A stretch of 64,000 nt of DNA from Pleomorphomonas oryzae DSM 16300. Its GTDB lineage: Bacteria; Pseudomonadota; Alphaproteobacteria; Rhizobiales; Pleomorphomonadaceae. The DNA lies in the NCBI RefSeq assembly GCF_000422965.1, contig NZ_AUHB01000003.1:418061-482060 (forward strand). The letters are read 5' to 3'. The position numbers were made by a program, and so were the translations under genes. How positions within the stretch are numbered: the first letter of the stretch is position 1; every line of letters begins with the position of its first letter. A model generated the notes under the pieces. The model did not search any database. It had not been told where the DNA came from and was given only the letters and a program-made list of their open reading frames with translations. Below, piece by piece: positions 28,166 through 37,111 of this stretch.

Positions 28166-29188
28166 TTATCCGGTGGCCTTCTGGCTGCCTCTGAGAGGCG
28201 CGGTCGACGAACGAACCACCAGTTCGGTTGGCATGACCACGGTGGCGTCGGGGGCGAGGCGACCCTCCAGCCGCTCGATCATCATCCGCATGACCTCGAC
28301 ACCGATCTCGCGTTGGGGCTGGCGAACGGTGGTGAGCGGCGGATTGCAGGCGACAGCGAAAATGGTGTCGTCGAAGCCGACCACCGATACGCCGCCGGGC
28401 ACCGAGGCGCCGCGCGCCCTGAGCCGGTTGATGGCGCCGACAGCCATTTCGTCGTTGGACGCGAAGATGGCCGAAAAGGCTACCTCCCGCCGATAGAGTT
28501 CGTCGACCGCCGCCTCGCCAGAGGCAAGGCTATAGTCACCGCGCACCTCCAACCGTTCGTCCGGAGCAAAACCCGCTTCGGTGAGCGCCTTGCACCAGCC
28601 AGCGACACGGGCAACGCTCATCACTTCCGGCACCGGACCACTGATATGGGCAATCGTCGTATGACCAAGCTCGAGAAGATAGCGTGTCGCCGTGGCGGCG
28701 GCGCCTTCGTTGTCGATCAGCACGGTCGGCAGCTTGCGTGTCGGCAGGTATTCGAGCGCCACCACCATGGGCGGCAGGCCGGCATCCTCGAGTTCCACCG
28801 GCATGGAGCCGGTCATCAGGATGAGCCCGTCGGCATGCCGCTCGCGCACCATGTCGATATAGTGATGGACGCGCGCCGGATCGGAGCGAGCGTCCCCCAT
28901 CAGCACCTTGTAACCAGCCGATGAGGCCACATCCTCCACGCCCTTGAAGACGTCGAGATAAAACGGATTGGAAATGTCGCGCACCAGCAGGATCACCGTG
29001 TCGGTGGCCTGGCGTCGGAAGTGGCGCGCCTGGGCATTCGGCACAAAGCCGAGCGCGGCGACGCAGCGGAGGACCGCTTCACGCGTCTCCGGCCGCACGA
29101 GGTCGGGGTTCTTGAGCGTGCGCGACACGGTGGCGACCGACACGCCGGCCATGGCAGCGACGTCGCGGATATTTGCGGAACCTGCCAT
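28166..29188 (-). CDS. LacI-family transcriptional regulator
   Basis: A 340-residue repressor. The N-terminal HTH and hinge read NIRDVAAMAGVSVATVSRTL to FVPNAQARHFRR; the periplasmic-binding-like effector domain follows (NPFYLDVFKGVEDVASSAGY, SNDEMAVGAINRLRARG, SVVGFDD). The ATG at 29188 is five bases past the permease stop; a TTG at 29197 is less likely. As the only regulator of this operon, it is the best candidate to bind the palindrome at 33882-33897, so it would repress the importer until the substrate or its product appears. Confidence 0.93.
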   Translation of the reverse strand: MAGSANIRDVAAMAGVSVATVSRTLKNPDLVRPETREAVLRCVAALGFVPNAQARHFRRQATDTVILLVRDISNPFYLDVFKGVEDVASSAGYKVLMGDARSDPARVHHYIDMVRERHADGLILMTGSMPVELEDAGLPPMVVALEYLPTRKLPTVLIDNEGAAATATRYLLELGHTTIAHISGPVPEVMSVARVAGWCKALTEAGFAPDERLEVRGDYSLASGEAAVDELYRREVAFSAIFASNDEMAVGAINRLRARGASVPGGVSVVGFDDTIFAVACNPPLTTVRQPQREIGVEVMRMMIERLEGRLAPDATVVMPTELVVRSSTAPLRGSQKATG

Positions 29189-29193
29189 GGCGA

Positions 29194-30150
29194 TCAAACC
29201 CTCAGTCGAGCTTGCCGCCCGTAGAGCAGCATCAGGAGGAGCAGCGTCACGCCGAAGATCACCTGTCGCCCCCAGAATTCCAGGTTGAGCGTGGTGAGCA
29301 CGCTCTGCAGCAGGATCAGCGCGATGGCGCCGAGCGCCGTGCCGGTATAGGAGCCGGCGCCGCCGGACAGCGAGGTGCCGCCGATCACCACGGCGATCAC
29401 CGACGGCAGCACATATTGGTCGCCGACGCTGATGAACGAATTGCCGGTGTAGCCGATGACGCAGACGCCGGTGAACCCACCGAACAGGCCGGCGAGGCCA
29501 TAGAGCAGCACACGGATGCGGCGGGCCGGCAAGCCGGTCAGCACGGCGGCATTCTCATTGGAGCCGACGGCGTAGATCGACCAGCCGAAGCGCGTCCGCT
29601 TCAGCACCAGCGCCATCAGCACAATGATCGCCGCCCAGACGAACAGAATGCCGGGAACGCCGAGGAAAGCCGAGCGGCTGACGAAGGCCATCAGGGCCGG
29701 CGCCGCATTGCCGGACGGCACGCCGCGCGACAACACCACGAGGCCGCCCTGGATGACGCCCATCATGCCGAGCGTCATGACGAGTGGCGGAATGCGCAGG
29801 TAGGTGACACCAAGGCCGTTGACGAGGCCGATCAGAAAGCCCGCAAAGCAGGCCGCTGCGAAGGCCAGAGGTATCGCCGCGTCGGATCCGTTCATCACGT
29901 TGCCGGCGATGACGGCGCCGAGCGAGATGACGGCGCCAATCGACAGGTCGATGCCTTCACGCCCGCCGAGAATGACGAGGTTCTGGCCGGCAGCAGCAAT
30001 GCCGAGAATGGCCGACACCGTCAGAAGCCGGACAATCTGGTCGCCGCGCGCAAAGCCCGGCGACACCAGCTCGCCGATGACAAGTAGAGCCAGGATGGCG
30101 GCGGAGGAAATCACCAGCGGGTTCTTCGCAAGCTCCAGGAAGCGGTTCAT
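29194..30150 (-). CDS. Sugar ABC transporter permease (RbsC-like), second permease
   Basis: A 318-residue permease of the ribose/galactofuranose class (BPD_transp_2). Marks are GREGIDLSIGAVISLGAVIAG, GLGVTYLRIPPLVMTLGMMG and GGTSLSGGAGSYTGTALGA. It differs from its partner at 30164 and the two likely form a heterodimer, as in the YtfT-YjfF system. It ends five bases before the lacI start. Confidence 0.92.
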   Translation of the reverse strand: MNRFLELAKNPLVISSAAILALLVIGELVSPGFARGDQIVRLLTVSAILGIAAAGQNLVILGGREGIDLSIGAVISLGAVIAGNVMNGSDAAIPLAFAAACFAGFLIGLVNGLGVTYLRIPPLVMTLGMMGVIQGGLVVLSRGVPSGNAAPALMAFVSRSAFLGVPGILFVWAAIIVLMALVLKRTRFGWSIYAVGSNENAAVLTGLPARRIRVLLYGLAGLFGGFTGVCVIGYTGNSFISVGDQYVLPSVIAVVIGGTSLSGGAGSYTGTALGAIALILLQSVLTTLNLEFWGRQVIFGVTLLLLMLLYGRQARLRV

Positions 30151-30163
30151 GGCTTTCTCCTCC

Positions 30164-31108
30164 TCAACGCCGGGTGACGAGGACGCCGCCGGCCAACGCG
30201 GCGAGAATGATCAGGCCCTGAACCAGCGTCTGGTACTCGAATGGCAGGCCGGCGAAGAAGATCACCGAGCCGATCATGCCGACCACCCAGGCACCGAGTA
30301 CGGAGCCAAGCGCACCGCCGACACCGCCGGCCAGTGCCGTGCCGCCCAGCACCACTGCCGAAATGGCCGACATGGCGAGGCTCTGGCCCATCAGCGGATC
30401 GCCGCTTGCCGTCTCGCCAGTCAGGCAGAGGCTGGCAAAGGCGCCGAACAGACCGGACAATGCGAAGGCAGAGACGCGCAGCCTGCCGAGGTTCAAACCG
30501 GTCTGGAAGGCGGCGGCTCTCTGGCCACCAACCGCCTTGAGGCGGGTCATGAACGGGCGAGCGGCCAGGAAAGTGGCAATCAGGAAGGCAACGAAATAAA
30601 TGACGTAGACCGTGGGAATGCCGACGATCGTGCCGGCATAGGTCCGCCAGTAAGGTTCCGGCACCGGCAGGCCCGCCTGCGGCAGCACCCAAAGTGCAAG
30701 GCCCGAGAAGACGATCGACGTCGCAAAGGTCGTGACGATTGGCTGAAAGCGCAGGCCAGCGATGATCAGACCGTTGATAAGACCGCAGCCAATGCCGACG
30801 CCCATGCCGACGAGAAGACCGAGCACAACTGCCGTGCCGTCGCCTCCGAGGCCGGCGATCACCGTGACGGTAACGACGTTGACCAGCGCCACGATGGCGC
30901 CCACCGACAGGTCGATGTCGCCGCCAAGGATGACATAGGTTTGGCCGATCGCCACCAGCACCAGCGGCAGGAAGGTGGTGAGGTTGGACTGGATGACCGA
31001 CGGTTCCAGGAAATTGTGCTGAAGTATGACGTTGGCAACCAAAAGAACCGCGAGCGCCGCCGCCGTCACGACCCAGGTTCGGCCACCGAGTTTGCCAAGC
31101 CCGATCAT
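30164..31108 (-). CDS. Sugar ABC transporter permease (RbsC-like), first permease
   Basis: A 314-residue BPD_transp_2 permease: GGDIDLSVGAIVALVNVV, GLINGLIIAGLRFQPIVTTF and LGGTALAGGVGGALGSVLGA are the conserved parts. The ATG overlaps the ATPase stop by four bases, and the gap to the second permease is 13 bases. Compared with classical RbsC the spacing of helices fits, giving about ten membrane segments. Confidence 0.92.
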   Translation of the reverse strand: MIGLGKLGGRTWVVTAAALAVLLVANVILQHNFLEPSVIQSNLTTFLPLVLVAIGQTYVILGGDIDLSVGAIVALVNVVTVTVIAGLGGDGTAVVLGLLVGMGVGIGCGLINGLIIAGLRFQPIVTTFATSIVFSGLALWVLPQAGLPVPEPYWRTYAGTIVGIPTVYVIYFVAFLIATFLAARPFMTRLKAVGGQRAAAFQTGLNLGRLRVSAFALSGLFGAFASLCLTGETASGDPLMGQSLAMSAISAVVLGGTALAGGVGGALGSVLGAWVVGMIGSVIFFAGLPFEYQTLVQGLIILAALAGGVLVTRR

Positions 31109-32607
31109 GCCGCATCTCCGTAGGACGCTTGCGTCAATTCGAAAGGCGTCAGCCGATCACCTGAGAGGTCGGCGGTGACGGCGCCGCCGTTCAACACCAG
31201 CACACGATCGCACAGAGAAAGGAGCTCACTATCCTCGGATGAGTAGATGATCACGGTCGCCCCTTCGTCGGCGAGCTTACGCGCCAGCAGATAGAAATCG
31301 CCCTTGGTGCCGAGGTCGATGCCCTTGGTAGGATCGTCGAGCAACAGAAGGCCCGGCGCCGGCGACAGCCAGCGAGAGATGAACACTTTCTGCTGATTGC
31401 CACCGGACAATGAACCGATCGGCGCATCAAGGCCGGCATACCGCGTGTTGAGGCCAGCCAGCACCTCCGCGAAGCGTTCACGGAACAGCGCGCCGGGAAT
31501 GACGTGCCGTCGCTCGCGTACCAGACTGGCGATGGCGGTATTCTCGAAGATCGAGCGGCCCGGCAACGCGCTGTCACGGGCTCGATCACCGGACACGTAG
31601 GCGATGCGATGGGCCATGACATCGGCGGGGCGCCGGGCGGTGACATCGACACCATCGAGACTGACGTGACCGGCTAGGAACGGTTCGGCACCAAACAGAC
31701 CTGACAGCAGCGCCTTCTGCCCCTGCCCTTGCAGTCCGCCAAGCCCCAGAATTTCGCCGCGGCGCGCCGTAAACGACACCGGTCCGAGACGCGCCGCCTT
31801 GACCCCCTCGACCACCAGGCGGGTGGTGTCTTCGAGCGGCTTGTGATCGCGAACCGAAGCGGCGATGGCGCCCGTCTCACCGACCATGGCGTAGACGACG
31901 GCATAACGATCAGTCTCGCTGGCGGCAAACTCAGCCACCGTCTGGCCGTTGCGCATCACGGTGATGCGGTCGGCAATGGCGAACACCTCGTCCATACGGT
32001 GCGAAATGAAGATCGACGAGACGCCGTCGGCCCGAAGCTCACGCAGGATATCGAAGAATACCTCCACCTGCCGGCGGTCGAGCGTCGCCGTCGCTTCGTC
32101 GAAGATGATGATCTTCGGCTTGCGGGCGAGCACTTTCAGAATTTCGGCAAGCTGGCGCTGGTCCGGTGAGAGATCTGACACCCGGGCGTCCGGCACAAAT
32201 CCTTTGCCCGCCACCGGGGCGACACGAGCTATCAGCGCCTCGGTTTCACGCACTATGGCGGTACGATCGGTAAAGCCGAGCGCAGTGTGCGGCTCGCGAC
32301 CGAGGAAGATGTTTTCGCCGACCGACAGCTGCGGCACCAGCGACAACTCTTGATAAAACAGCGCCACGCCTTGCTCTTCGGCGAGGTGCGGAGAGCCGAG
32401 CGCCGCTGGCTCGCCGTCGATCAATACCTCGCCGGCATCGCGGCCGACCGTGCCGGCGATGATCTTGCAGAGCGTCGATTTGCCGCAGCCATTGGCGCCG
32501 AGCAGCGCATGGATTTCGCCACGCTCTACCGTCAGGCGGGCTTTTTCAAGCGCGTGCACGGCACCGAAACTCTTGGATATATCGCTGGCGCGAAGGACTG
32601 GTTGCAT
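31105..32607 (-). CDS. Sugar ABC transporter ATPase, double domain (RbsA/MglA-like)
   Basis: A 500-residue ATPase of the carbohydrate uptake-2 group. Domain 1 has Walker A GANGCGKST and the degenerate signature LSPDQRQLAEIL with Walker B IIIFDEATATLD. Domain 2 has the usual altered Walker A (GGLQGQGQKALL), signature LSGGNQQKVFISRWL and DDPTKGIDLGTK. The start MQPVLRASDISKSFG was chosen by family N-terminus. A terminator-like hairpin separates it from the binding-protein gene, so it is probably made in lower amount. Confidence 0.93.
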   Translation of the reverse strand: MQPVLRASDISKSFGAVHALEKARLTVERGEIHALLGANGCGKSTLCKIIAGTVGRDAGEVLIDGEPAALGSPHLAEEQGVALFYQELSLVPQLSVGENIFLGREPHTALGFTDRTAIVRETEALIARVAPVAGKGFVPDARVSDLSPDQRQLAEILKVLARKPKIIIFDEATATLDRRQVEVFFDILRELRADGVSSIFISHRMDEVFAIADRITVMRNGQTVAEFAASETDRYAVVYAMVGETGAIAASVRDHKPLEDTTRLVVEGVKAARLGPVSFTARRGEILGLGGLQGQGQKALLSGLFGAEPFLAGHVSLDGVDVTARRPADVMAHRIAYVSGDRARDSALPGRSIFENTAIASLVRERRHVIPGALFRERFAEVLAGLNTRYAGLDAPIGSLSGGNQQKVFISRWLSPAPGLLLLDDPTKGIDLGTKGDFYLLARKLADEGATVIIYSSEDSELLSLCDRVLVLNGGAVTADLSGDRLTPFELTQASYGDAA

Positions 32608-32678
32608 CAGGCGAACCCGGGTTGCGATCGGCAATGCACATCCGTCGCATGCGTTTTCCGCAGGCGCCGAAGGAGCTC

Positions 32679-32725
32679 AAAAAAGAACGGGCCGGTCCCG
32701 GGAGGAAAATAGGGCCGGCCCGTTC
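32679..32725 (-). terminator. Terminator-like hairpin between binding protein and ATPase genes
   Basis: GAACGGGCCGG (32685-32695) pairs exactly with CCGGCCCGTTC (32715-32725). On the minus strand the stem is followed at once by six T (32684-32679). It begins six bases after the binding-protein stop. Since the genes downstream share the operon plan, partial read-through is likely, giving excess binding protein. Confidence 0.88.
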
Positions 32726-32731
32726 AGAAGC

Positions 32732-33748
32732 TTACTTGAAGAATTTGGCCGCGTCGTCGATCGACACGACGTCAGTCACCGACCAGTAGCCGGGCTTGCC
32801 CTCGGCTTCCTTCAGCTTTTCGTCGAGGTTGTCATTGGAGACGAACGGAATCGGAATGTAGATGGCATTGCCATAGACACCACCGAAGATGCCGTCCTTG
32901 AACTCCTTGCCCTGCAGCTTCAAGACCGCGACGTTGAGAGCGGAGGCCATCACGCCCGGCGGGTTGACGGAAGCGCCCGACGTCAGGCCTTCCTTCTTCC
33001 ACATGTCCATGAAGTCCTTACGGATTTCGCCGGTGGCTACGATCGACTTCTGCTTGTTGGCGGCCATGATAGCGCGCCACGTTCCGGCGGCCATGCCGTC
33101 CTGCACCCAGATGCCGTTGATGTCAGGATAGGTGGCGAGCAGTGTCTGCGCGGTCTGCTGGCCCTGCGCCTGATCCCAGTTGGCGTTGGCTTCGTTGAGG
33201 ATCTTGATGCCGGGGAACTTCTTGAAGACTTCCATATAGCCTTCGACGCGCATCTGGTTGGCCGGATGGCCGGCGACGCCGTTGATGGTGACGACGTTGC
33301 CCTTGCCGCCCAGAGCATTGGCCAGCCATTCGGCCGACTTCATCGCCCAGCCCTTCTGGTCGATGCCGACATAGATGGCATCCTTGGACGACACCTCGGC
33401 GTCGGTGGCGACGACCAGAATGCCCTTGGCCTTGGCCTGGGCGAAGATCGGGTCGAAGGCCGTCGGGCTGTTCGGGTTGATGATGATGGCGTTGACGCCT
33501 TGATTGATGAAGTTGCGAACGTTGCCGATCTGGCCCTGCACATCGACATTGGCCGACTGCACGACGACGTTGACGGTGACGCCCTTGTCGGCCCACGCCT
33601 TGGCGGCGGCCTGCGCCTCCTCGATCATCTGGGTGCGCCACTCGCTGCCAACCCAGCCATTCGAGAGACCGATCGTATAGGTTTCGGCGGCAGACGCCGC
33701 GCTGACTGCAGCCACGGCGATGCCGGCCGCCAAAAGAACTGATTTCAT
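32732..33748 (-). CDS. Periplasmic sugar-binding protein (type I fold, RbsB-like)
   Basis: A 338-residue exported protein; signal peptide MKSVLLAAGIAVAAVSAASA. The mature part has the periplasmic-binding-1-like pattern: YTIGLSNGWVGSEWRTQM, GVNAIIINPNSPTAFDPIFA, KGILVVATDAE and GIWVQDGMAAGTWRAIMA. Proteins with GxxxEWR and NWDQAQGQQ often bind pentoses, polyols or autoinducer-like sugars, but the ligand cannot be set. It is the first gene of the operon, with the LacI operator and promoter 130-160 bases upstream. Confidence 0.92.
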   Translation of the reverse strand: MKSVLLAAGIAVAAVSAASAAETYTIGLSNGWVGSEWRTQMIEEAQAAAKAWADKGVTVNVVVQSANVDVQGQIGNVRNFINQGVNAIIINPNSPTAFDPIFAQAKAKGILVVATDAEVSSKDAIYVGIDQKGWAMKSAEWLANALGGKGNVVTINGVAGHPANQMRVEGYMEVFKKFPGIKILNEANANWDQAQGQQTAQTLLATYPDINGIWVQDGMAAGTWRAIMAANKQKSIVATGEIRKDFMDMWKKEGLTSGASVNPPGVMASALNVAVLKLQGKEFKDGIFGGVYGNAIYIPIPFVSNDNLDEKLKEAEGKPGYWSVTDVVSIDDAAKFFK

Positions 33749-33878
33749 TGTCGCCTCCCTGACGCGCCGCGAACCGGGTCTTCGGCCGTCGGCCGTGTCG
33801 CTTTGTGTCGTTCCTCCAGGATCCCGGTCCGTGGCAGCGCCTCAGACGCGACATCCCCGGGCGTTAAGCCCGAAGCGC

Positions 33879-33907
33879 ATGATGTAACCGGTTACATTGC
33901 TCGTCAA
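33879..33907 (-). promoter_or_regulatory. Promoter with embedded LacI-type operator before the sugar importer operon
   Basis: On the minus strand TTGACG (33907-33902) and CATCAT (33884-33879) are spaced by 17 bases and could be -35 and -10. The perfect 16-bp palindrome ATGTAACCGGTTACAT (33882-33897), with the central CG step usual for LacI-family operators, fills most of the spacer and touches the -10. Binding would exclude RNA polymerase. Confidence 0.8.
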
Positions 33908-33975
33908 TAGGCCCTTTCGCCTATCATCTGGCGTTAAGTCGGCAACCTCAGGAGGTGATCGTTGATGCGCGCCGC

Positions 33976-35160
33976 TCAGCCGAGCGCAGCGTCGAGATCG
34001 GCAATGATATCGTCCGCATTCTCGATGCCCACCGACAGACGGAAGGTGCCCTCGCCGGTCCAGTCGCGATAGGCGGCAGCATCCTCGCCCTCGAGGCGGA
34101 AAGACGAGGCCATCAAATCGTCCGTCGGGATGTAGAACAACAGGCTACGCGTCTTGCCGAGCGACACGGCATAGGCAACCGTCTTCAGCCGGTCGGCAAA
34201 CCGCCGCGCCAGCGCCGGTCCGTCGTCGGCCACGAAGGATACCATGCCCGAGAAGTTTCGCATCTGCCGGACAGCGAGTGCGTGTTGGGGATGGCTCTTG
34301 GCGCCGGGCCAATAGACACGCTTCACACGCGGATGGTTCTCGAGAAAAGCAGTGACGGCGCGGGCGTTTTCCTCATGCGCCTTCATGCGGATCGGCAGAG
34401 TCTCCAGACCGCGTAGCGTCAGCCAGGCGGCGAAAGGATTGAGCGCCGCTCCGAGGTGGATCAAGGACGTCTTCCTGAGGTCGGCGAGGGCGCCTGCCTT
34501 ACCGATCACCGCTCCACCCAGGGCATCGCCATGACCGCAGGCGTATTTGGTCAGCGAATGGACGACGAAGTCGGCCCCGAGTTCGAGTGGCTTTGTCGCG
34601 ACGGGTGTCGCCATGGTCGAATCGACCGAGAGCTCCACTCCCGCGGTACGAGCGATCCCGGCGATGGCCGAAATATCGGTCAGGCGGAGAATCGGGTTGG
34701 CCGGCGTTTCGATGTGGATCAGCTTGGTTTCAGGCCGGATCGCCGCCGCCACTTTCGTGAGGTCGGATGTGTCGACCGCGGTCGCGCTGATGCCGAGCCG
34801 CGCCAGACTGTCATGGGCGAATTCGGCGACGCCGGCGTAGCAGACATTGGACAGAACGAGATGATCGCCCGCCTTCAGCCGATTGAGGAACAGACCGGTT
34901 ATGGCCGACATACCGCTCGCAAACGTCAATGCCGCCTCCCCGCCGTCAAGCGCGGCGAGCCGTGCCTCCAGCGCCTGGGCGGTCGGGTTGCTCCAGCGCG
35001 TATAGAAATGCGGCGACTTGTCCCCCAGTTCGTTGGCGGAAAAGCCGGAGTCGTTGGGATGGGCATAGAAGCTCGAGGCCGGCACCAGCGGGCTCAGGAC
35101 GGGCTCGCCCGAACGGGCAGCCGGCAAGCCGGCATGGATGGATTGGGTCTCGATCTTCAT
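33976..35160 (-). CDS. Cys/Met-metabolism PLP-dependent enzyme (MetB/MetZ/MdeA family)
   Basis: A 394-residue fold-type I PLP enzyme. Visible are SNPTAQALEARLAALDGGE near 57-75, FASGMSAI, Asp180 in VDSTMATP, which contacts the pyridine nitrogen, and the Schiff-base Lys205 in HSLTKYACGHGDALGG. Members include cystathionine gamma-synthase, gamma-lyase, methionine gamma-lyase and O-succinylhomoserine sulfhydrylase; these cannot be told apart by eye. It faces the MarR gene at 35369 across a 208-base divergent region, so it may be a target of that regulator. Confidence 0.9.
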   Translation of the reverse strand: MKIETQSIHAGLPAARSGEPVLSPLVPASSFYAHPNDSGFSANELGDKSPHFYTRWSNPTAQALEARLAALDGGEAALTFASGMSAITGLFLNRLKAGDHLVLSNVCYAGVAEFAHDSLARLGISATAVDTSDLTKVAAAIRPETKLIHIETPANPILRLTDISAIAGIARTAGVELSVDSTMATPVATKPLELGADFVVHSLTKYACGHGDALGGAVIGKAGALADLRKTSLIHLGAALNPFAAWLTLRGLETLPIRMKAHEENARAVTAFLENHPRVKRVYWPGAKSHPQHALAVRQMRNFSGMVSFVADDGPALARRFADRLKTVAYAVSLGKTRSLLFYIPTDDLMASSFRLEGEDAAAYRDWTGEGTFRLSVGIENADDIIADLDAALG

Positions 35161-35351
35161 GATGGTTTTCTCTCCGATGCGGACGCCACCGTCACAAGTG
35201 CAGCAAGGCACCCTTACCCGCAGATTAGCGCCGCCTCCGCGCCTATCTAAGGAATCCGATTTCCCCACATCGTCGGCTCGCGCATTTCCATCCTATTTTC
35301 TCGTCGCCGATCTCCAGAAACCAAACGGAGGCCTTGTCGACAAACAAATTG

Positions 35352-35363
35352 GGGTATATACCC
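35352..35363. promoter_or_regulatory. Palindrome before the MarR gene (candidate operator)
   Basis: GGGTATATACCC is a perfect 12-bp palindrome, five bases before the marR ATG and in the divergent region shared with the PLP enzyme. Its position over the ribosome-binding region suits autorepression. No clear Shine-Dalgarno sequence is seen apart from the GGGG within it. Confidence 0.5.
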
Positions 35364-35368
35364 GCGTC

Positions 35369-35767
35369 ATGGATTCACAGTGCTACTGCGATCTTCTGCG
35401 AACAGCGGCGCGCAAGACGACCGCCATTTACGACCGTCATCTTGCTGAGGTCGGGCTGACGCTCGCCCAATACAAACTGCTGAAGAAAATCAATTGCGTT
35501 GGAAAGCTGTCGATTTCCGAGCTTGCAGTTGCCTGCGACCTCGACCGATCGACGATGGGGCGAAACGTGCAGGTTCTGGAGCGACATGCCCTCGTTGAGG
35601 AAACCAGCTGTGGCGACGGGCGACGCTGCATGGTGAAATTGACCGAGCTTGGCCGGCAGCGGTTCGCCGCTGCTCTGCCGCTCTGGCAGGCGGCTCAGAG
35701 CGAAATTGAAGCGACACTCAATCCGGACCAGATCACGGCGATCACGGCTCTTTCCAGCGCCCTTTAG
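35369..35767 (+). CDS. MarR-family transcriptional regulator
   Basis: A 132-residue winged-helix protein. It starts MDSQCYCDLLRTAARKTTAIYDRHLAEVGLT, then LAQYKLLKKINCVGKLSISELAVACDLDRSTMGRNVQVLER (HTH) and a wing with DGRRCMVKLTELGRQRF. Cys5 and Cys7 form a C-x-C near the start of the first helix, so redox or thiol sensing is possible. It lies 42 bases before an MFS gene on the same strand and is divergent from the PLP enzyme, both likely targets. Confidence 0.9.
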   Translation: MDSQCYCDLLRTAARKTTAIYDRHLAEVGLTLAQYKLLKKINCVGKLSISELAVACDLDRSTMGRNVQVLERHALVEETSCGDGRRCMVKLTELGRQRFAAALPLWQAAQSEIEATLNPDQITAITALSSAL

Positions 35768-35809
35768 GCCTTCTGGTTTCTTCTTCATTCATTCAGCGAA
35801 AGCCCGCCG

Positions 35810-37105
35810 ATGACGACTTCCGCCCTTCCCGCCTTCTTTGCCCGTCGCAACATCCATTATGGCTGGGCGGTGGCCGCCGTCACCTTCCTGACCATGCTGG
35901 CGACCGCCGGTGCACTAGGGGCGCCGGGCGTGATGCTGCGACCGCTGGAGGCCGAATTCGGTTGGCGTAACTCCGATATCTCCACCGCTTTCGCCGTCCG
36001 CCTGGTGCTGTTTGGTCTGATGGGCCCGTTCTCGGCGGCCTTGATGAATCGCTTCGGCGTACGCCGGGTCGTCGTCACGGCCCTATTGCTGATCATTGCC
36101 GGCTTCGGCTTGTCGGCCACCATGACCCAACTCTGGCAGCTCATGCTGTTCTGGGGCGTGGTCATCGGCTTCGGCACCGGCATGACGGCGCAGGTCCTTG
36201 GCGCCACGGTGGCAACACGTTGGTTTGTCAGCCGGCGAGGTGTCGTCGTCGGCATGCTCACCGCCTCCAACGCCACCGGGCAGCTGATTTTTCTGCCGGT
36301 CATCGCCGCCGCCACCGAGGCATGGGGCTGGCGCGCCGCCCTCGGTCTGGTGGTTGCCCTGCTGGCCACGGCGCTCGTCGGTGTGCTGTTTCTAATGCGC
36401 GATCGGCCCGCCGACGTCGGTCTCGCGCCATTCGGTGGCGTGCACCAGCCGGCGCCGGCCCACACGGCCGGTCTGCTGACGCTGGTGTCGGCACCGATCC
36501 AAGGCCTGCGTGACGCCGCGCGCTCCTACGTCTTCTGGGTCCTGTTCGTCACCTTCTTCGTCTGCGGCTTGTCCACCAACGGCCTTATTCAGACCCATTG
36601 GGTGTCGATCTGTGGCGATTACGGCATCAGGCCGGTCAACGCAGCGGGTTTCCTGGCCTTCGTCGGCCTGTTCGACTTTGCCGGCACGCTGCTCTCCGGC
36701 TGGTTGTCCGACCGCTATGACAATCGCTGGCTGCTGTTCTGGTATTACGGCCTGCGTGGCCTGTCGCTGCTCTATTTGCCGCTGACCGGCTTCGACCCGC
36801 TTTTGCTCGCCGGCTTCGCCGTTTTCTACGGCCTCGATTGGGTGGCAACCGTACCGCCGACCGTCAAGATCACCGCCGAGCGTTTCGGCGCCGAGAAGGC
36901 CGGCCTTATCTTCGGCTGGGTATTCGCCGCCCATCAGCTCGGTGCCGCGACCGCCGCCTACGGTGCTGGCTGGAGCCGCACGGATCTTGAGAGCTATGTG
37001 CCGGCATTGGTGGTGGCCGGCGGCTTCTGTCTCGTGGCGGCGGCGCTCTGCCTGACGATCGAGCGCAAGCGTGAGCCGGTCTCGCCCCTGCCGCAGGCAG
37101 CCTGA
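35810..37105 (+). CDS. MFS transporter (monocarboxylate/oxalate-formate type)
   Basis: A 431-residue, 12-helix major facilitator. The N-terminus (RRNIHYGWAVAAVTFLTMLATAGALGAPGVMLRPLEAEFGW) and MNRFGVRRVVVTALLL are those of the OxlT/monocarboxylate group of MFS; helix 5 is FVSRRGVVVGMLTASNATGQL. The second half has DFAGTLLSGWLSDRYDNRWLL. It follows marR by 42 bases and may be controlled by it. Substrate is likely an organic acid but is not set by sequence. Confidence 0.9.
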   Translation: MTTSALPAFFARRNIHYGWAVAAVTFLTMLATAGALGAPGVMLRPLEAEFGWRNSDISTAFAVRLVLFGLMGPFSAALMNRFGVRRVVVTALLLIIAGFGLSATMTQLWQLMLFWGVVIGFGTGMTAQVLGATVATRWFVSRRGVVVGMLTASNATGQLIFLPVIAAATEAWGWRAALGLVVALLATALVGVLFLMRDRPADVGLAPFGGVHQPAPAHTAGLLTLVSAPIQGLRDAARSYVFWVLFVTFFVCGLSTNGLIQTHWVSICGDYGIRPVNAAGFLAFVGLFDFAGTLLSGWLSDRYDNRWLLFWYYGLRGLSLLYLPLTGFDPLLLAGFAVFYGLDWVATVPPTVKITAERFGAEKAGLIFGWVFAAHQLGAATAAYGAGWSRTDLESYVPALVVAGGFCLVAAALCLTIERKREPVSPLPQAA

Positions 37106-37111
37106 GCGAAA

